From contig BAAHQB010000140.1 in NCBI GenBank assembly GCA_054601695.1, positions 62,001-126,000 on the forward strand: 64,000 nucleotides of DNA. The letters are read 5' to 3'. This document shows, in pieces, positions 1 to 46,375 of the stretch (positions within the stretch are counted from its first letter, which is position 1; each line of letters opens with the position of its first letter). A program made the position numbers and the translations under genes. The notes under the pieces were generated by a model that was given only the letters and a program-made list of their open reading frames with translations, did not search any database and had not been told where the DNA came from. The DNA is from Amorphochlora amoebiformis. Its lineage: Eukaryota > Cercozoa > Chlorarachniophyceae.

Positions 1-18
1 ATATATATATATATAAGA

Positions 19-91
<73 letters not shown>

Positions 92-140
92 ATATGTATA
101 TATATGTACATATATCAAAATATATATATATATATATACC
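1..140. repeat. (TA)n tract at left edge
   Basis: Almost uninterrupted TA dinucleotide with rare G/C interruptions. It lies in the esterase gene, beyond its fourth exon. Confidence 0.95.
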
Positions 141-191
141 CACATGCAATTGAAAAAAAAAAATAAAAACATCCCCTCAATGGGATTCGAC

Positions 192-505
192 CGCGGGATC
201 GCCGCTCAGAGGACCCTCACCAACGAATGTTTCGCCCCATGGATTACTGAGATAGGCACGTGTCAGGACTTCCAGTGTCAGAGTCAGAATTAAAACAGGC
301 GTGCTAACAGCCTTGGTAACAGCCGTGCTAAGAGGCGTGGTAAGGTCTCAGCCTCGTGAAACTTTAGGGGTCACAACGGAAATGGAATACGCGTATGTAT
401 GGATGTGTGCTTGTGCTATGTTTGTATGCCTGCTTCCGGCTGGACCCTGGGCACGTCCGGCGCAGTCATCCATCGACGCGCAGTATCTGGAGTGTATATA
501 TATAT

Positions 506-554
<49 letters not shown>

Positions 555-734
555 CTGTATAGACAAAAATATCTATAAATGTATTCAAATTCAATAAAAT
601 ATGAACAGTGTACACACACACAACATACAAATCCATATAACATCCACATAAACCAATATATACACATCACACTCATATACACATATATAATATATATATT
701 TATATTTTTATGTTCTCTATATATATATATATAC

Positions 735-792
<58 letters not shown>

Positions 793-797
793 ATATG

Positions 798-844
<47 letters not shown>

Positions 845-899
845 GTATATATATATACATATAATATTACATATATATGTGTAATACAAATATATATAT

Positions 900-936
<37 letters not shown>

Positions 937-1033
937 TTTTAATATAAATATGTAAATAGTGTACACACACACAACATACAAATCCATATAACATCCACAT
1001 AAACCAATATATACACATCACACTCATATACAC

Positions 1034-1080
<47 letters not shown>

Positions 1081-1258
1081 TTTTATGTTATATATATATA
1101 CATTTAATATATATATATATATATATATATACATATGTACATATTTAATATACATACACATCTACATGTGTAATACAAATATATATATAATATATATATA
1201 CATATATACATATATATATAATAAATATATACATACATGTATACATAATATAAATATG

Positions 1259-1306
<48 letters not shown>

Positions 1307-1777
1307 TACATCATGTAAAAATATTTTTTCATTTTGTACACGTGTTGATATATGTATTCTATTATATCATCTCGATACCCTCCGCCCTGCAAATATATAA
1401 GCCACGAGTTATTAGCCTTAGGATTCGTCGCCGGAGCATAATAGAACCCTGATTCCCCCCAGGGAAAGAATAGAAATAAAAGCAAGTTCCTATGGTTATA
1501 CTCCCATGCCCCACCCCTCCTTCTTAAAAAATTTGAAACCCCGAACGAAAGGGAGTTCAAGTCCGGACATATTCCAACCCCAGCTCTCTCCCTTGCCGCT
1601 CTCTCCATCCTCTCGGAAGAATCTTTCCAAATTGTTAGAGAGGAGAAGGAGAGGGATATACGCACCCGGAAGGGATCCGTCGAGGCAATACGCTCCAGTC
1701 TCGTCTGCCCTTTCTTGCGAGATTAGCATCAAATTCATAACGCTGGCCATCATCGAAGACATATTGAAGGCCACCAT
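192..1777 (-). CDS. Pectinacetylesterase/Notum-family hydrolase, N-terminal part (runs off left edge)
   Basis: Four minus-strand exons join in phase: about 1777-1666, 1448-1379, 486-430 and 246 to about 192. The joined protein reads ..[28 protein letters not shown].., then [22 protein letters not shown] and [23 protein letters not shown]. This is the family's N-terminal signature (CLDGSPPGY, NSWL--LEGGGWC, S--DC--R---GSS, G-LS-DP). Members are secreted or lumenal alpha/beta-hydrolases; plant enzymes deacetylate pectin and animal Notum delipidates Wnt. The catalytic Ser, Asp and His would lie beyond the window, so activity cannot be judged. Introns are 1449-1665 (GT-AG), 487-1378 (GT-AG, mostly TA repeat) and 247-429 (GC-AG). 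The end of exon 4 is uncertain because TGA lies in frame at 179-177. The start is uncertain: Met at 1777 opens a hydrophobic, signal-like stretch, and the frame stays open to Met at 1912. Confidence 0.8.
487..1378. repeat. TA-filled esterase intron with 350-bp-offset duplication
   Basis: This intron is TA/CA repeat. A complex segment starting AGTGTACACAC at 607-714 recurs at 958-1090 with an expanded TA run inside the second copy. Confidence 0.85.
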
Positions 1778-1912
1778 ATCGGAATCTATGTTATAGTGTA
1801 ATATCAGCATGTGGAAGTCCAGTGGCCTCCTTCTGTACCCCTGTGTGTTCAGAGAACTCAAAACGAAAAAAACCCTCCCTGACATTCTTATTTTCCGGCT
1901 GTAATCGTGCAA

Positions 1913-2677
1913 TTCGAACCCAAATTAGAAAAGTTGTTTTCGTAGGTTGGCCCACGGGTGCTAAGAAAAAGGGGTAAATCGGATGGGGAGGGGGGAGGGG
2001 GTGTACATGTTCAGAGAGCGCGAACTAAAAAATATGTGCCGGGCAAGCGTCTGCGTGTCTGGATGGCAGTGGCGCCAAGTACCCTGCATTTCTTATATTA
2101 ATTCTTCGGCAAGGGGGTACATTATAAATTGATATCCGTATATCTATATGATAAATACCCTTTGCACCATTGTCACTCTAAAGGACACCAGCTTGACACG
2201 TGTTGGCATGTCACGCAGCAATGTCACGTTCGTGATATCGAATCGACGACCGACCGCACGCGAAAGACCCACCATGCCCGGTACCCTTCCTGGCCTCTGA
2301 AGGACCCTGGGCCTCCCTTTTTTCCTTCACTACATGGGAAAATGTCATTCTATTGCATAGCCCTTTTCCCTGCCCTGAAGAGAGGTCATATCGAGAGGAT
2401 CTGCAATTTTGCGCGGATCGTCTTGCGTGCATCGCAGACCATCCACCGTTGTCCCACCCTCGCCCTTGACCCACCCTCTCCTAATCCCGATCCTCACTTT
2501 CATCAGGCGAAGCTCATCCAGCCTACACTGCAGGTAAACTCATTTTCAAGCCCTCAACATGCTTTTTGTGAGCCTAGTGTGGATATTCAGTCCGAATGCC
2601 GTTTAGGCTATGTACAATTGGCATGTTTACATAGGTTGTGAGAGTGTTTGATCTGAACGAAATTGGATTTGAAACGT
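1913..2677. other. Region between two divergent genes
   Basis: This is ordinary-complexity sequence between the divergent esterase and TMEM14 genes, so it probably holds both promoters and 5' leaders. On the plus strand a possible 5'-leader intron runs 2534-2634, with donor CAG|GTAAAC and acceptor acatAG. Candidate reading frames here (2129-2641 plus, 2474-2211 minus) resemble nothing I know. Confidence 0.4.
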
Positions 2678-5042
<2,365 letters not shown>

Positions 5043-5508
5043 TCCACATAGCGACCTAAACTAGCTAAACTAGCTCCAGTAAGCTCTAAAGGCTTGCATC
5101 CGAGGGCCGCAGCATCTCTACTGAGCCGCTAGTGTAGTATCTAAGTATCTCCGTCGGATCTTACTAGTCTTACTCTAGTAATAACTCTAGTTATTGCAAT
5201 GGTGTTGGCTAATTTCTAGAAATTATTGAAACAGTCTATGGCGGTAAAATCAACAACCTCTAGAACCTAGATAACATGGTTTTCGTTGAATTCTACTAGA
5301 ATCCGTTTGACAAGTCGACTCAGTTAGACGAGTACTAGCTAGTTAGTGAAAGGAGTTCTAATTACGAAGTAGATTAAATTTAATTTTTTCGTGAGTAGAT
5401 ATCGATGCAAACTTTTAACAACCTCTCAGCGCGAGTCTTAAACTTTTTCTCAGTTCACTAGTTCTAGTGCATAGATGTATACATACTACTAATTATATAT
5501 ATATTGAG
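5043..5508. other. Gene-free interval rich in CTAG
   Basis: A/T-biased unique sequence downstream of the TMEM14 stop, with many CTAG/ACTAG words. No exon with acceptable splice borders was seen. It probably contains the 3' ends of the flanking converging genes. Confidence 0.3.
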
Positions 5509-5575
5509 TTATTCGTAGCGCCTGAGAATGTTCATAATCGTAGACGCTTGGATAGCCAGAGGAGAAGCCTTGTCC
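5509..5575 (-). CDS. Candidate terminal exon, unknown protein
   Basis: On the minus strand, acceptor ctgatattAG is followed by an open frame reading DKASPLAIQASTIMNILRRY-E and a TAA stop at 5511-5509. The frame is helix-compatible and not microsatellite-derived. No upstream exon was found before the next gene's stop at 6346, so this may be an isolated remnant or belong to a very short gene. Not recognised. Confidence 0.25.
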
Positions 5576-5668
5576 CTAATATCAGATATTTTAGATATAT
5601 CATTGATATATATATATATATATATATATATGATATATGTGATATATGCATATATATTATTTTTCATT

Positions 5669-5709
<41 letters not shown>

Positions 5710-5758
5710 GGTACGTATGTAAACATTAAATTGACAATTACACATATACATTTATAGT

Positions 5759-5800
<42 letters not shown>

Positions 5801-5984
5801 TGTAACTGTAAATTCGTTTTTGGAGCTCATACATATATATATATATATATAATATATACATATATATATGTATATATATGTGATATATATAATATATCTA
5901 TTCACAGTACATTTTTACCCATACGAGTATGTGAAACATTAGCACAGTATTAATACTGGCAAATATATAGTGACCATGATAACA

Positions 5985-6320
5985 ATAACGATTAATTAAA
6001 GAAAAATGGAGAAAAGTGAATATTTCATAATTATGTAAACAAAATAAGGATTAATAACGATTCTTTAAGAAAACTAAGGGAAAAAAGTAAATATTTCATA
6101 ATTATGTAAATAATAATGAAAAAATAACGATTAATTCAGGAAATAAGGGAAAAAAGTAAATATTTCATAATTATGTAAATAATAATGAATGAGTAGCACG
6201 GTTAATTAAGGAAAAAAGGGAAAATGTAAATATTTCATTATTATGTAAATAATAATGAATTAGTAACGATTAAGGAAAAAAGGGAAAAAAATGAATATTT
6301 CATAATATGTCAATATGATA
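5985..6320. repeat. A/T-rich minisatellite, units of about 65-70 bp
   Basis: About five degenerate copies of a unit with GATTAATTAAGGAAAAAAGG and AAATATTTCATAATTATGTA lie downstream of the large gene's stop codon. Confidence 0.8.
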
Positions 6321-6345
6321 AAAGTATTGGAAATATAGTTAAATT

Positions 6346-38028
<31,683 letters not shown>

Positions 38029-38053
38029 CAATATTATATGTATATATGATCAT

Positions 38054-38103
<50 letters not shown>

Positions 38104-38104
38104 T

Positions 38105-38169
38105 ATAATATAAATGTTTACAATGAATGATCCCAATCATACTAATTTTTATTTCTTCACATACTACTG

Positions 38170-38233
<64 letters not shown>

Positions 38234-38292
38234 AATGTTTACAATGAATGACCCCAATCAAATTAATTATTATTACTTCACATATTACTGTT

Positions 38293-38343
<51 letters not shown>

Positions 38344-38348
38344 TATAT

Positions 38349-38397
<49 letters not shown>

Positions 38398-38516
38398 TGG
38401 TTACAATGAATGATCCCAATCAAATTAATTATTATTAATTCACATATTACTGTTCAATATATATATATATATATATATATATATCTAAATATATATATTT
38501 ATATTATATTATATAT

Positions 38517-38568
<52 letters not shown>

Positions 38569-38625
38569 TGGTTACAATGAATGACCCCAATCAAATTAAT
38601 TATTATTACTTCACATATTACTGTT

Positions 38626-38717
<92 letters not shown>

Positions 38718-38778
38718 TGATTACAATGAATGATCACAATCAAAATAATTATTATCATTCACATATTACTGTTTAATA
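38105..38778 (-). repeat. Five exon-like modules separated by TA
   Basis: Each module in sense has AACAG|TA.TATGTGAA..ATT..ATTTGATTGGG.TCATTCATT|GTAA.C, with both AG and GT borders. Copies end near 38178, 38296, 38460, 38630 and 38778. Four stay open (VCEEIKISMIGIIH, ICEVIIINLIGVIH and variants); the one at 38710-38778 has a TGA. Confidence 0.8.
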
Positions 38779-38779
38779 T

Positions 38780-38855
38780 ACCCAAAAAAAAAAAAAATTA
38801 AAAAAAAAATAATTATAAAAAAACAAAATAATGTATTCAAAAATATTTTTGAAAA

Positions 38856-38886
<31 letters not shown>

Positions 38887-39790
38887 TTATTATCGTACTG
38901 TTCAAACCTCTTCCAAAAAAAAAAAATTAAAAAAAGAAATAACAATTATAAAAAAAAAATAATATATTCAAAAATATTAATTGAAAATTATTATTATTAT
39001 TATTATTATTTATTTATTTGTTTATTATTATAGCAAAATTCCTTAAGACATAAAAAACAATAATATTGAAAATCATGATTACGATTATAGCAAAATCCTT
39101 ATAATGGATAATCCAAGCTATTTAGTTGTTATTATAAGTATATTTAAAATCCTCAATGCATAATAATAATGTGTTTGGGTTAGGGTTAGGGTTAGGGTTA
39201 GGGTTAGGGTTAGGGTTAGAGTTGGGGCAAGGGTTAGGGTTAGGGTTAGTAAGATATTTAGTTGTTAATATTGTTATCGATAAAAATAGTTAAAAATGAA
39301 TAATGAGATGTATCCATTTGTCCTTATTATCAACATTAAAAGAAATTTAAATGAAAAATTAATATTATTATTGTTAGTATTTATCCATATGTCTATGCTT
39401 CGAACCAGGCCTAGAGAGAGAGGGAAGAGGGAGAGAGAGAAGATGAAGAGAGAGAGAGAGAGAGAGAGAATGGATAATCCAAGCTATTTAGTTGTTATTA
39501 TAAGTATATTTAAAATCCTCAATGCATAATAATAATGTGTTTGGGTTAGGGTTAGGGTTAGGGTTAGGGTTAGGGTTAGAGTTGGGGCTAGGGTTAGGGT
39601 TAGGGTTAGTAAGATATTTAGTTGTTAATGTTGTTATCGATAAAAATAGTTAAAAATGAATAATGAGATGTATCCATTTGTCATTACTATCAATATCAAA
39701 GAAATTTAAATGAAAAATTCAAAATATATATTACTTGTTAGTAATCACTCCATCCCGATCGACATCTATGCTCTCGAACCAGGCCTAGAG
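38780..39790. repeat. Two tandem duplications, A/T-rich then TTAGGG-bearing
   Basis: A poly(A)/ATT-rich block at 38780-38890 recurs at 38918-39040. A 370-bp block (39098-39420) recurs at 39468-39790, each copy including about 70 bp of TTAGGG repeat. Confidence 0.85.
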
Positions 39791-39906
39791 AGAGAGAGAG
39801 AAAGAGGGGGAGATAGGAGAGAGAGAGAGAGAAAGAGAGAGAGATAGAAGAGAGAGAGAGAGAAAGAGAGAGAGATAGAAGAGAGGGAGAGAGAAAGAGC
39901 GATAGA

Positions 39907-39937
<31 letters not shown>

Positions 39938-39952
39938 AAGAGAGAGAGATAG

Positions 39953-39985
<33 letters not shown>

Positions 39986-40625
39986 GAGAAGAAAGAGAAA
40001 GAGAGCGAGAAGGATAGAGAGAGGGAAAAATTACGAGAGAGAGACAGAAAGAAAGAGAGACAGAAAAGAGAGGGAGAGGAGAGAGAGATAGAGAGAGAGA
40101 AGTAGAAAAGAGAAAGAGAAAGAGAGGGAGAGAGAGAGAGGGGAAATTAAGAGAGAGAAAGAGAGAGATAGAAGAGATATATTGAGAGACAAGAGAGGGA
40201 GAGAAGAAAAGGGAAAGGGAAAGAGAGGGAGAGAGAGAGGGAAAAATTAAGAGAGAGAGAGAGAAAGAGAGAGAGAAGAGAGATATATTGAGAGACAAGA
40301 AAGAGATAGAGAAGAAAAGGGAAAGGGAAAGAGAGGGAGAGAGAGAGAGGGAATAATTAAGAGAGAGAGCGAAAGAGAGAGAGAAGAGAGATATATTGAG
40401 AGACAAGAAAGAGAGAGAGAAGAAAAGGGAAAGGGAAAGAGAGGGAGAGAGAGGGAATAATTAAGAGAGAGAGCGAAAGAGAGAGAGCGAAAGAGAGAGA
40501 GAAGAGAGATATATTGGGAGACAAGAAAGAGATAGAGAAGAAAAGGGAAAGAGAAAGAGAGGGAGAGAGGGAATAATTAAGAGAGAGAGCGAATGAGATT
40601 GAGAAGAGAGATATATTGAGAGACA

Positions 40626-40718
<93 letters not shown>

Positions 40719-40865
40719 AGAGAAAGAGAGAGAGAGAAGAGTCAGAGATGAGAGAGAGAGAGAGAAAAAGAGAAAGAGAGAGATAAAGAGAAAGAGAGAG
40801 AGGAGGGAGAGAGAGAAAGGAGAGAGAAATATTGAGAGAAAGGAGAAGAGAAAGAGAGAGAGTTC
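39405..40865. repeat. GA-rich domain with minisatellite
   Basis: About 1.4 kb of GA/GAAA sequence. Within 40168-40630, a unit of about 110-120 bp with ATATATTGAGAGACAAGA repeats about four to five times. Confidence 0.9.
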
Positions 40866-40958
40866 ACATATATTACATTTATATGTATATTTATATATAT
40901 ATATAGATATATATATTGTATGTAATATATATATATATATATGTGTATATAAAAGTAT

Positions 40959-40992
<34 letters not shown>

Positions 40993-41002
40993 GTTGTATA
41001 TG

Positions 41003-41053
<51 letters not shown>

Positions 41054-41107
41054 AATATATTTTTTTGTAATTATATAATACATTTATATATATAAATATA
41101 TATACAT

Positions 41108-41391
41108 GAGGAGAGAGAGGGGGGGGGAAAGAGGTCGCGGGGAAGCATGAGAAAGAGAGAGGAGAGAGGGAGAGAGGAGAGAGAGAGAGAGGCGAGAGAT
41201 GAGAGAGGAAGAGAGGGGGAGATAAGAGGAAAGGAAGGGAGAGAGAGAGAAAGAGATGAGAGAGAGAGAGGAAGAGCGAGGAGAGAAAAATGAGAGAGGA
41301 GAGAGGGAGAGAGGAGAGAGAGAGGCGAGAGATGAGAGAGGAAGAGAGGGGGAAATAAGAGGGAAAGGAAGGGAGAGAGAGAAAAAGAGAG

Positions 41392-41462
<71 letters not shown>

Positions 41463-41790
41463 CGAGAGCGCAGAGGAGCGGCGGAGAGAGAGGAGAGAAA
41501 ATAAGATAGGAGAGAGGAGAGAGAGAGGCGAGAGATAAGAGAGGAAAAGAGGGGGAGAGAGAGAGAGAAAGACGAAGGGATAGAAGAGAGAGAAAGAGAG
41601 GATAGAAGAGAGAGAAAGAGAGAGAGAAGAGACGAGATGTCAGGAGAGAGAGGAGAGAAAGGATATATCGCGAGATAGAGAAGGGGGAGAAAAGAGAACG
41701 GAAGAGAGAGAGGGGGAGAGGAGAGAGGGGGGGGAGAGAGATGAGAGAGCGGAGAGAGAGAGAGGGCAGGGGAGAGAGAGAGGGGAATAC
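41108..41790. repeat. Second GA/GGGA-rich domain
   Basis: About 0.7 kb of GA repeat with G-runs, between TA tracts. Reverse-strand Ser/Leu/Pro frames are translated repeat. Confidence 0.9.
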
Positions 41791-42137
41791 TCATATAATA
41801 CATACATAAATATTTATGTATGTATATATATATATATATATATGTATTTGTATACATATGTAAGTATTATGTGTGTACATGGATGTTCTATATATGTACA
41901 TATGTGTAAATTTATATTACATACATACATGCATATTTACATGTAATATGTGCATATGTATATAAACATATATTGTATACATATATATATATATATATAT
42001 ATATGTATATGTACACATATATATGTATGTATATATAATATACATTTATGTATGCATATATATTATATATTGCATATGTACATATATAAATATTATATAC
42101 GTATAATATATACAAATATACACACACATATACATAT

Positions 42138-42180
<43 letters not shown>

Positions 42181-42239
42181 TTTCTACATATGTGTGTGTA
42201 TGTGTCTATAATGAACACATAATATTATATATATAATAA

Positions 42240-42281
<42 letters not shown>

Positions 42282-42297
42282 TTTATATATATAATAT

Positions 42298-42331
<34 letters not shown>

Positions 42332-42418
42332 ATGTTAAAATATATATTAATATATATATATATATATATATATATACTATGATACATACACACCCATACA
42401 TATGTGTGAATATGAATA

Positions 42419-42468
<50 letters not shown>

Positions 42469-42479
42469 ATTTTTCCATA

Positions 42480-42562
<83 letters not shown>

Positions 42563-42582
42563 TATTATATTTTTCCAGATGT

Positions 42583-42653
<71 letters not shown>

Positions 42654-42728
42654 CATATTTAAATATATATATACATATACAAAAATATATATAAATATAT
42701 ATATATATATACATATATATCTGGAAAA

Positions 42729-42770
<42 letters not shown>

Positions 42771-42777
42771 TTTTCCA

Positions 42778-42837
<60 letters not shown>

Positions 42838-42855
42838 TATATATATATATATATA
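42240..42855. repeat. TA tracts with inverted TTTTTCCAGAT motifs
   Basis: TATATTTTTCCAGATGTATA occurs directly near 42565 and 42766, a variant near 42457, and an inverted copy at 42718. TA between 42718 and 42786 makes a perfect-looking palindrome. Confidence 0.8.
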
Positions 42856-42885
42856 ATGTATGGGCTAATTTGATTTTTTTTACAG

Positions 42886-43478
42886 TGAGAGCATCGACTT
42901 CATCAAGCTGCCACTTGTGCGTATATGACCTATCAAATTAGAAACAAACGGAGAGACAAAGACAGTGAATGAGCGAGAGACACATGAGTAGACGACCAGA
43001 CACACACAAATGTTTGACCGCGAATGAAAGCCTACTTCAAAAGGACTGACTCACTTTATTTCCAACTGTTTGCCCTCCCCCCCCCTTCCCCGCCCCTAAA
43101 ACATCTCGAACAGTGGTTTTGGACACTCGTCTGATCCCTCAAACCCGCGGATCATCAAGGTTTCTCCAGGAACGTCCGACGCGGCAAAGATATTGGACCA
43201 CTGAGACTAACGTCAAACTTCCGCCATATTTTCGAAAATTTCAACCCTCCTCTCGAATATTTCCACCCTCCTCTCAAGTTCCATACCGTCTGGGGGCCCC
43301 TCTGGACATCTTTGCTTTGGCGCGCGGCTTCCTTCCTCACGACGCCAGATACACACGTGGGCTTGGAGGCGATGTGATCACCCAAACCGAATTAATACCA
43401 AAGATTCTTCACGGAATCCCCGGGAATCCCCGGTTTTCTTGCCAAAAGTACCCGCTTTTCTGTGGCCTGAAACTGTAG
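42886..43478 (+). CDS. Candidate plus-strand gene, unknown
   Basis: A well-formed acceptor (ctaatttgattttttttacAG) precedes an exon at 42886-42920 reading [11 protein letters not shown] and a donor C|GTATAT. Downstream, acceptor cgaacAG at 43113 opens [14 protein letters not shown], which matches the phase. A long open frame continues to 43478 (..[20 protein letters not shown]..), but two other frames over 43250-43380 are also open, so the remaining structure is unclear. Not recognised. Confidence 0.35.
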
Positions 43479-43855
43479 GCTAGTTCGTCATTATGGGGTG
43501 GGAAACACCCCAACACGAAGTGCAAACCGGGAACAGCAAGCTTGTATACACACGTGTTAAAAGGCTCAGAATAATCTGGATGATAGGCTGAATTTAAATT
43601 TACTAGTTTTCAACTCAGTATGTATTCGTGACATGTATATGTGTATGTGAACATGTGTGTATATATATACTAGATATAATGTGTGTGTGTGTGTGTGTGT
43701 GAATGTCTAGCATGTGTAACTACTATATTATATGTATACACCTAGATACACATCTAGCACATACACATACTTTTATATATTCTAGATATTTGTATCCGAT
43801 ATACTACTAGTATCATGATACATATATATATATATATAATATATATATATATATT

Positions 43856-43894
<39 letters not shown>

Positions 43895-43930
43895 TATGAT
43901 ATAGTACTAGACTATCGGGTATCTTATAGA

Positions 43931-44023
<93 letters not shown>

Positions 44024-44188
44024 AGTATATATGTACAAACTATGCTATACGTACCATGCTACTACAGATAATTTTATAAATCACAATTGATAATGTCTAG
44101 AATATTGCAATATCAAATCAATTGTTACAATTAACACTCTTACTCTAGTGTATATATATGAACTACTACTACTAATATACACATAAGG

Positions 44189-44225
<37 letters not shown>

Positions 44226-44719
44226 TGTGTATGTATACCATACCTGGCAACTAAATACAATACATACTACAAACTATTCTTTCACTTCTACAGAAAGTTC
44301 ATTGATTTCCTGTTAATAATGTGTAAAATAATTGTTCTTGTGCATGCGTAAACACACTTGACCTGTTTTCACACGGCAACGTAGAATTTTCTGGGTTGCG
44401 ACATAGAATTTTCTGGGTCGCGTGTAAAGTTCCTGGGTTGCTACCTCGAGAACGTGTTGCTGAATTTTATGCAGCGGGGAGTTCACTGAGTTGAAGGGAA
44501 TTAGATATTTCACATTCGTACACATGGAAGACATGACGTGTGAGCATCAGAAGTTCCGATGTTCGCCATGGTCGGTCGACCTCGACACCCTCTAGTGCCC
44601 GTCATGCCAAATGCGTCTGACTCCCGGAAGCCGAGTTATTCTTTTTATTTATTCGGTATTTTCTTAAGGCGGAAATACCTAATATTCACTTTTGAAAGGG
44701 ACTCCTTTTTTCCGGAAAG
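43479..44719. other. Interval without confident gene
   Basis: Mixed sequence: CTAG-rich unique stretches, TA tracts at 43820-44020, a (TG)n at 43682-43701 and ordinary sequence from 44230. Possible 5' exons of the zinc-finger gene lie at about 44526-44660 (frames with CEHQKFRC and CPSCQMRL), but I could not chain them in phase. Confidence 0.3.
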
Positions 44720-46295
44720 AAAAGCTGAAAAGCTAAAAAACTACGCGTGAGTTTTCTTGGGCGATTTCGATCCTGGCAATGGCACCATAACTCCTACGCT
44801 CGCGGAGCATGCTTCTCCATGACGGGTCCAACAAGACCCCCTGCTATCTGTGCCCTGGGGGCTGCAAGCGATTGTTCACCCGCATCGGAAACCTCTATCG
44901 ACACGTTTTCAACCACTGCACGGTTTTTGAGAAGAAGTACGAGCCGCTGTTCCAACATGTAAAATATTCCGGCATGAAGCGAAACATCACAGTGTTTCGG
45001 GAGTTGTTCCATAGGATACAAAGCAACTCCCACGGTTGGAGCTGCAACAATCTGGAGATGCTCAATCAACTGAAACGCGAGTTGGATTCATTCGAACTTC
45101 ACTTGTCGTCAGAAGGCAAGCGCAAACGCAGGGTGAATCCACGACCTTCACCATCGAAGAAAGTCAAAATAATGAACTTCAAACCTGTCATCAACAAACC
45201 CGACGCGCCTTCCAAGGCCGTCGAATCTAGTAAGGCCACCGAACATGGCGAACCTGTTGGAGTCATCACATCTACGAGCAAGGAAGATATTACGGTCGAT
45301 GTCAACGACCCTCCTCGTGCGGACGCAAACTCAACTATCTCGTCTCTTGGCTTGTCCAACCCAGTGTTCTTGGACGAATATTCCTCGCCGAGTCTTGGAC
45401 AACGAAAATTGGACTTCGATGATGTGCTCCTTGAGCCTCCTACGGTGGGGGAACTCAGGAGCCCCCAAAGCTCTAAGATTTGGAGCTGCATAACAGCACC
45501 GACGGAGTTATGTCCTGCCAAAATCGACAAGGTTCCCTTTGCATGACACGTGAACAAGACAAAAGACTAATTTTAATATGAAATCAGAAACCTAACGCTC
45601 TTTCCTGCTCATTGGCCTCCACGGAAGCCACTGCGAAATCGAAGGAGAAGGCTGGATCCCGGGCCACGATATTCAATAGAAGCGTAGCCGTTGGAGTAAA
45701 CTCCAAGTTTCCTGCCGTATCATCGGCCCCTCCGCTACTCTCGCCAGCAACAGTATCAAAAAAAATACGAGTCTCTGGAGCTTCCCACGAGATCAACGTC
45801 AAAGTAGCTCCACAGAGTTCGTCAATGCGTTGGCGCAAGGGTATTCGGGATCGAAATCGTAGTGTAATCATGCCAAGTTTGGTAACAGAATACTACTGTG
45901 TCAAGGTCATCGCGACTGTGGGCGTGGAGGTGCCCAACGTGGACAGCGAGAGTTACATGGACTGGGTGCAATACGAGCGTCAGGCAATTAAGTGTGCCCT
46001 AGCAACCGGACTGAGTTGGCTCCCGAACGTTGAAGTGGCTTTCCAAGATCTTATCGAGACCTGGAAAAGGCTCTGGGAGCGTGTGAAATACTCGCAGCAC
46101 ACGAAGGTTGCAGATTGTTGGGAAGTCTCAATTACTTTCAAGGATTTTCCCTGGTACACCATGGACGGGGTTCAGGCCTGCGCGAGCTGCGATAAGCTCA
46201 TTCGTGCATGCTTACGAGCGCTGATCGACAAAAAAATTTTCGTGTACAGAATCGAGTCGACAAAAACCCGTGCATCCAACCCACAAAGGTCGTAA
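44720..46295 (+). CDS. C2H2 zinc-finger protein, short ordinary introns
   Basis: Exons 44720-44746 (KAEKLKNY), 44808-45531 and 45588-46295 join in phase to TAA at 46295. The finger is CYLCPGGCKRLF-TRIGNLYRH-VFNHC: C-x3-C-x12-H-x3-H with the standard F and L positions, plus an extra upstream Cys. After it come a basic region (EGKRKRRVNPRPSPSKKVK, nuclear-signal-like), a Ser/Pro-rich stretch and a C-terminal domain with YYCVKVIATVGVEVPNVDSE and FPWYTMDGVQACASCDKL. A nuclear DNA- or RNA-binding role is inferred from the finger only. Introns are 61 nt (44747-44807) and 56 nt (45532-45587, CTAAT branch-like site), with no repeat filler, unlike every other gene here. The 5' end is uncertain and the family is not recognised. 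Confidence 0.7.
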
Positions 46296-46375
46296 AAGAC
46301 GTTTTCCGTGTACAGAATCCAGTCGACAAAAACCAATGCATCAAACCCACGAAGATCGTAAAAGATCTTCGTCAA
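46242..46375. repeat. 66-bp direct duplication across a stop codon
   Basis: The segment starting GTGTACAGAATC at 46242 recurs at 46308. Each copy carries the zinc-finger gene's last codons and its TAA in the same frame, so the gene stops in the first copy. Confidence 0.8.

Noticed and set aside
170-200. tRNA-like B-box (GGTCGAATCCC on the minus strand)
   Set aside because: One base short of the consensus, no arms or acceptor stem fold around it, and the sequence is explained as coding for the esterase exon.
416-1033. Long [12 protein letters not shown] reading frames on both strands here and at dozens of other places
   Set aside because: They are translations of (TA)n and neighbouring low-complexity DNA, open in several frames at once, with no codon bias or domain.
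39738-41857. Ser/Leu/Pro-rich frames of 200-250 codons, minus strand
   Set aside because: Translated GA/CT repeat.
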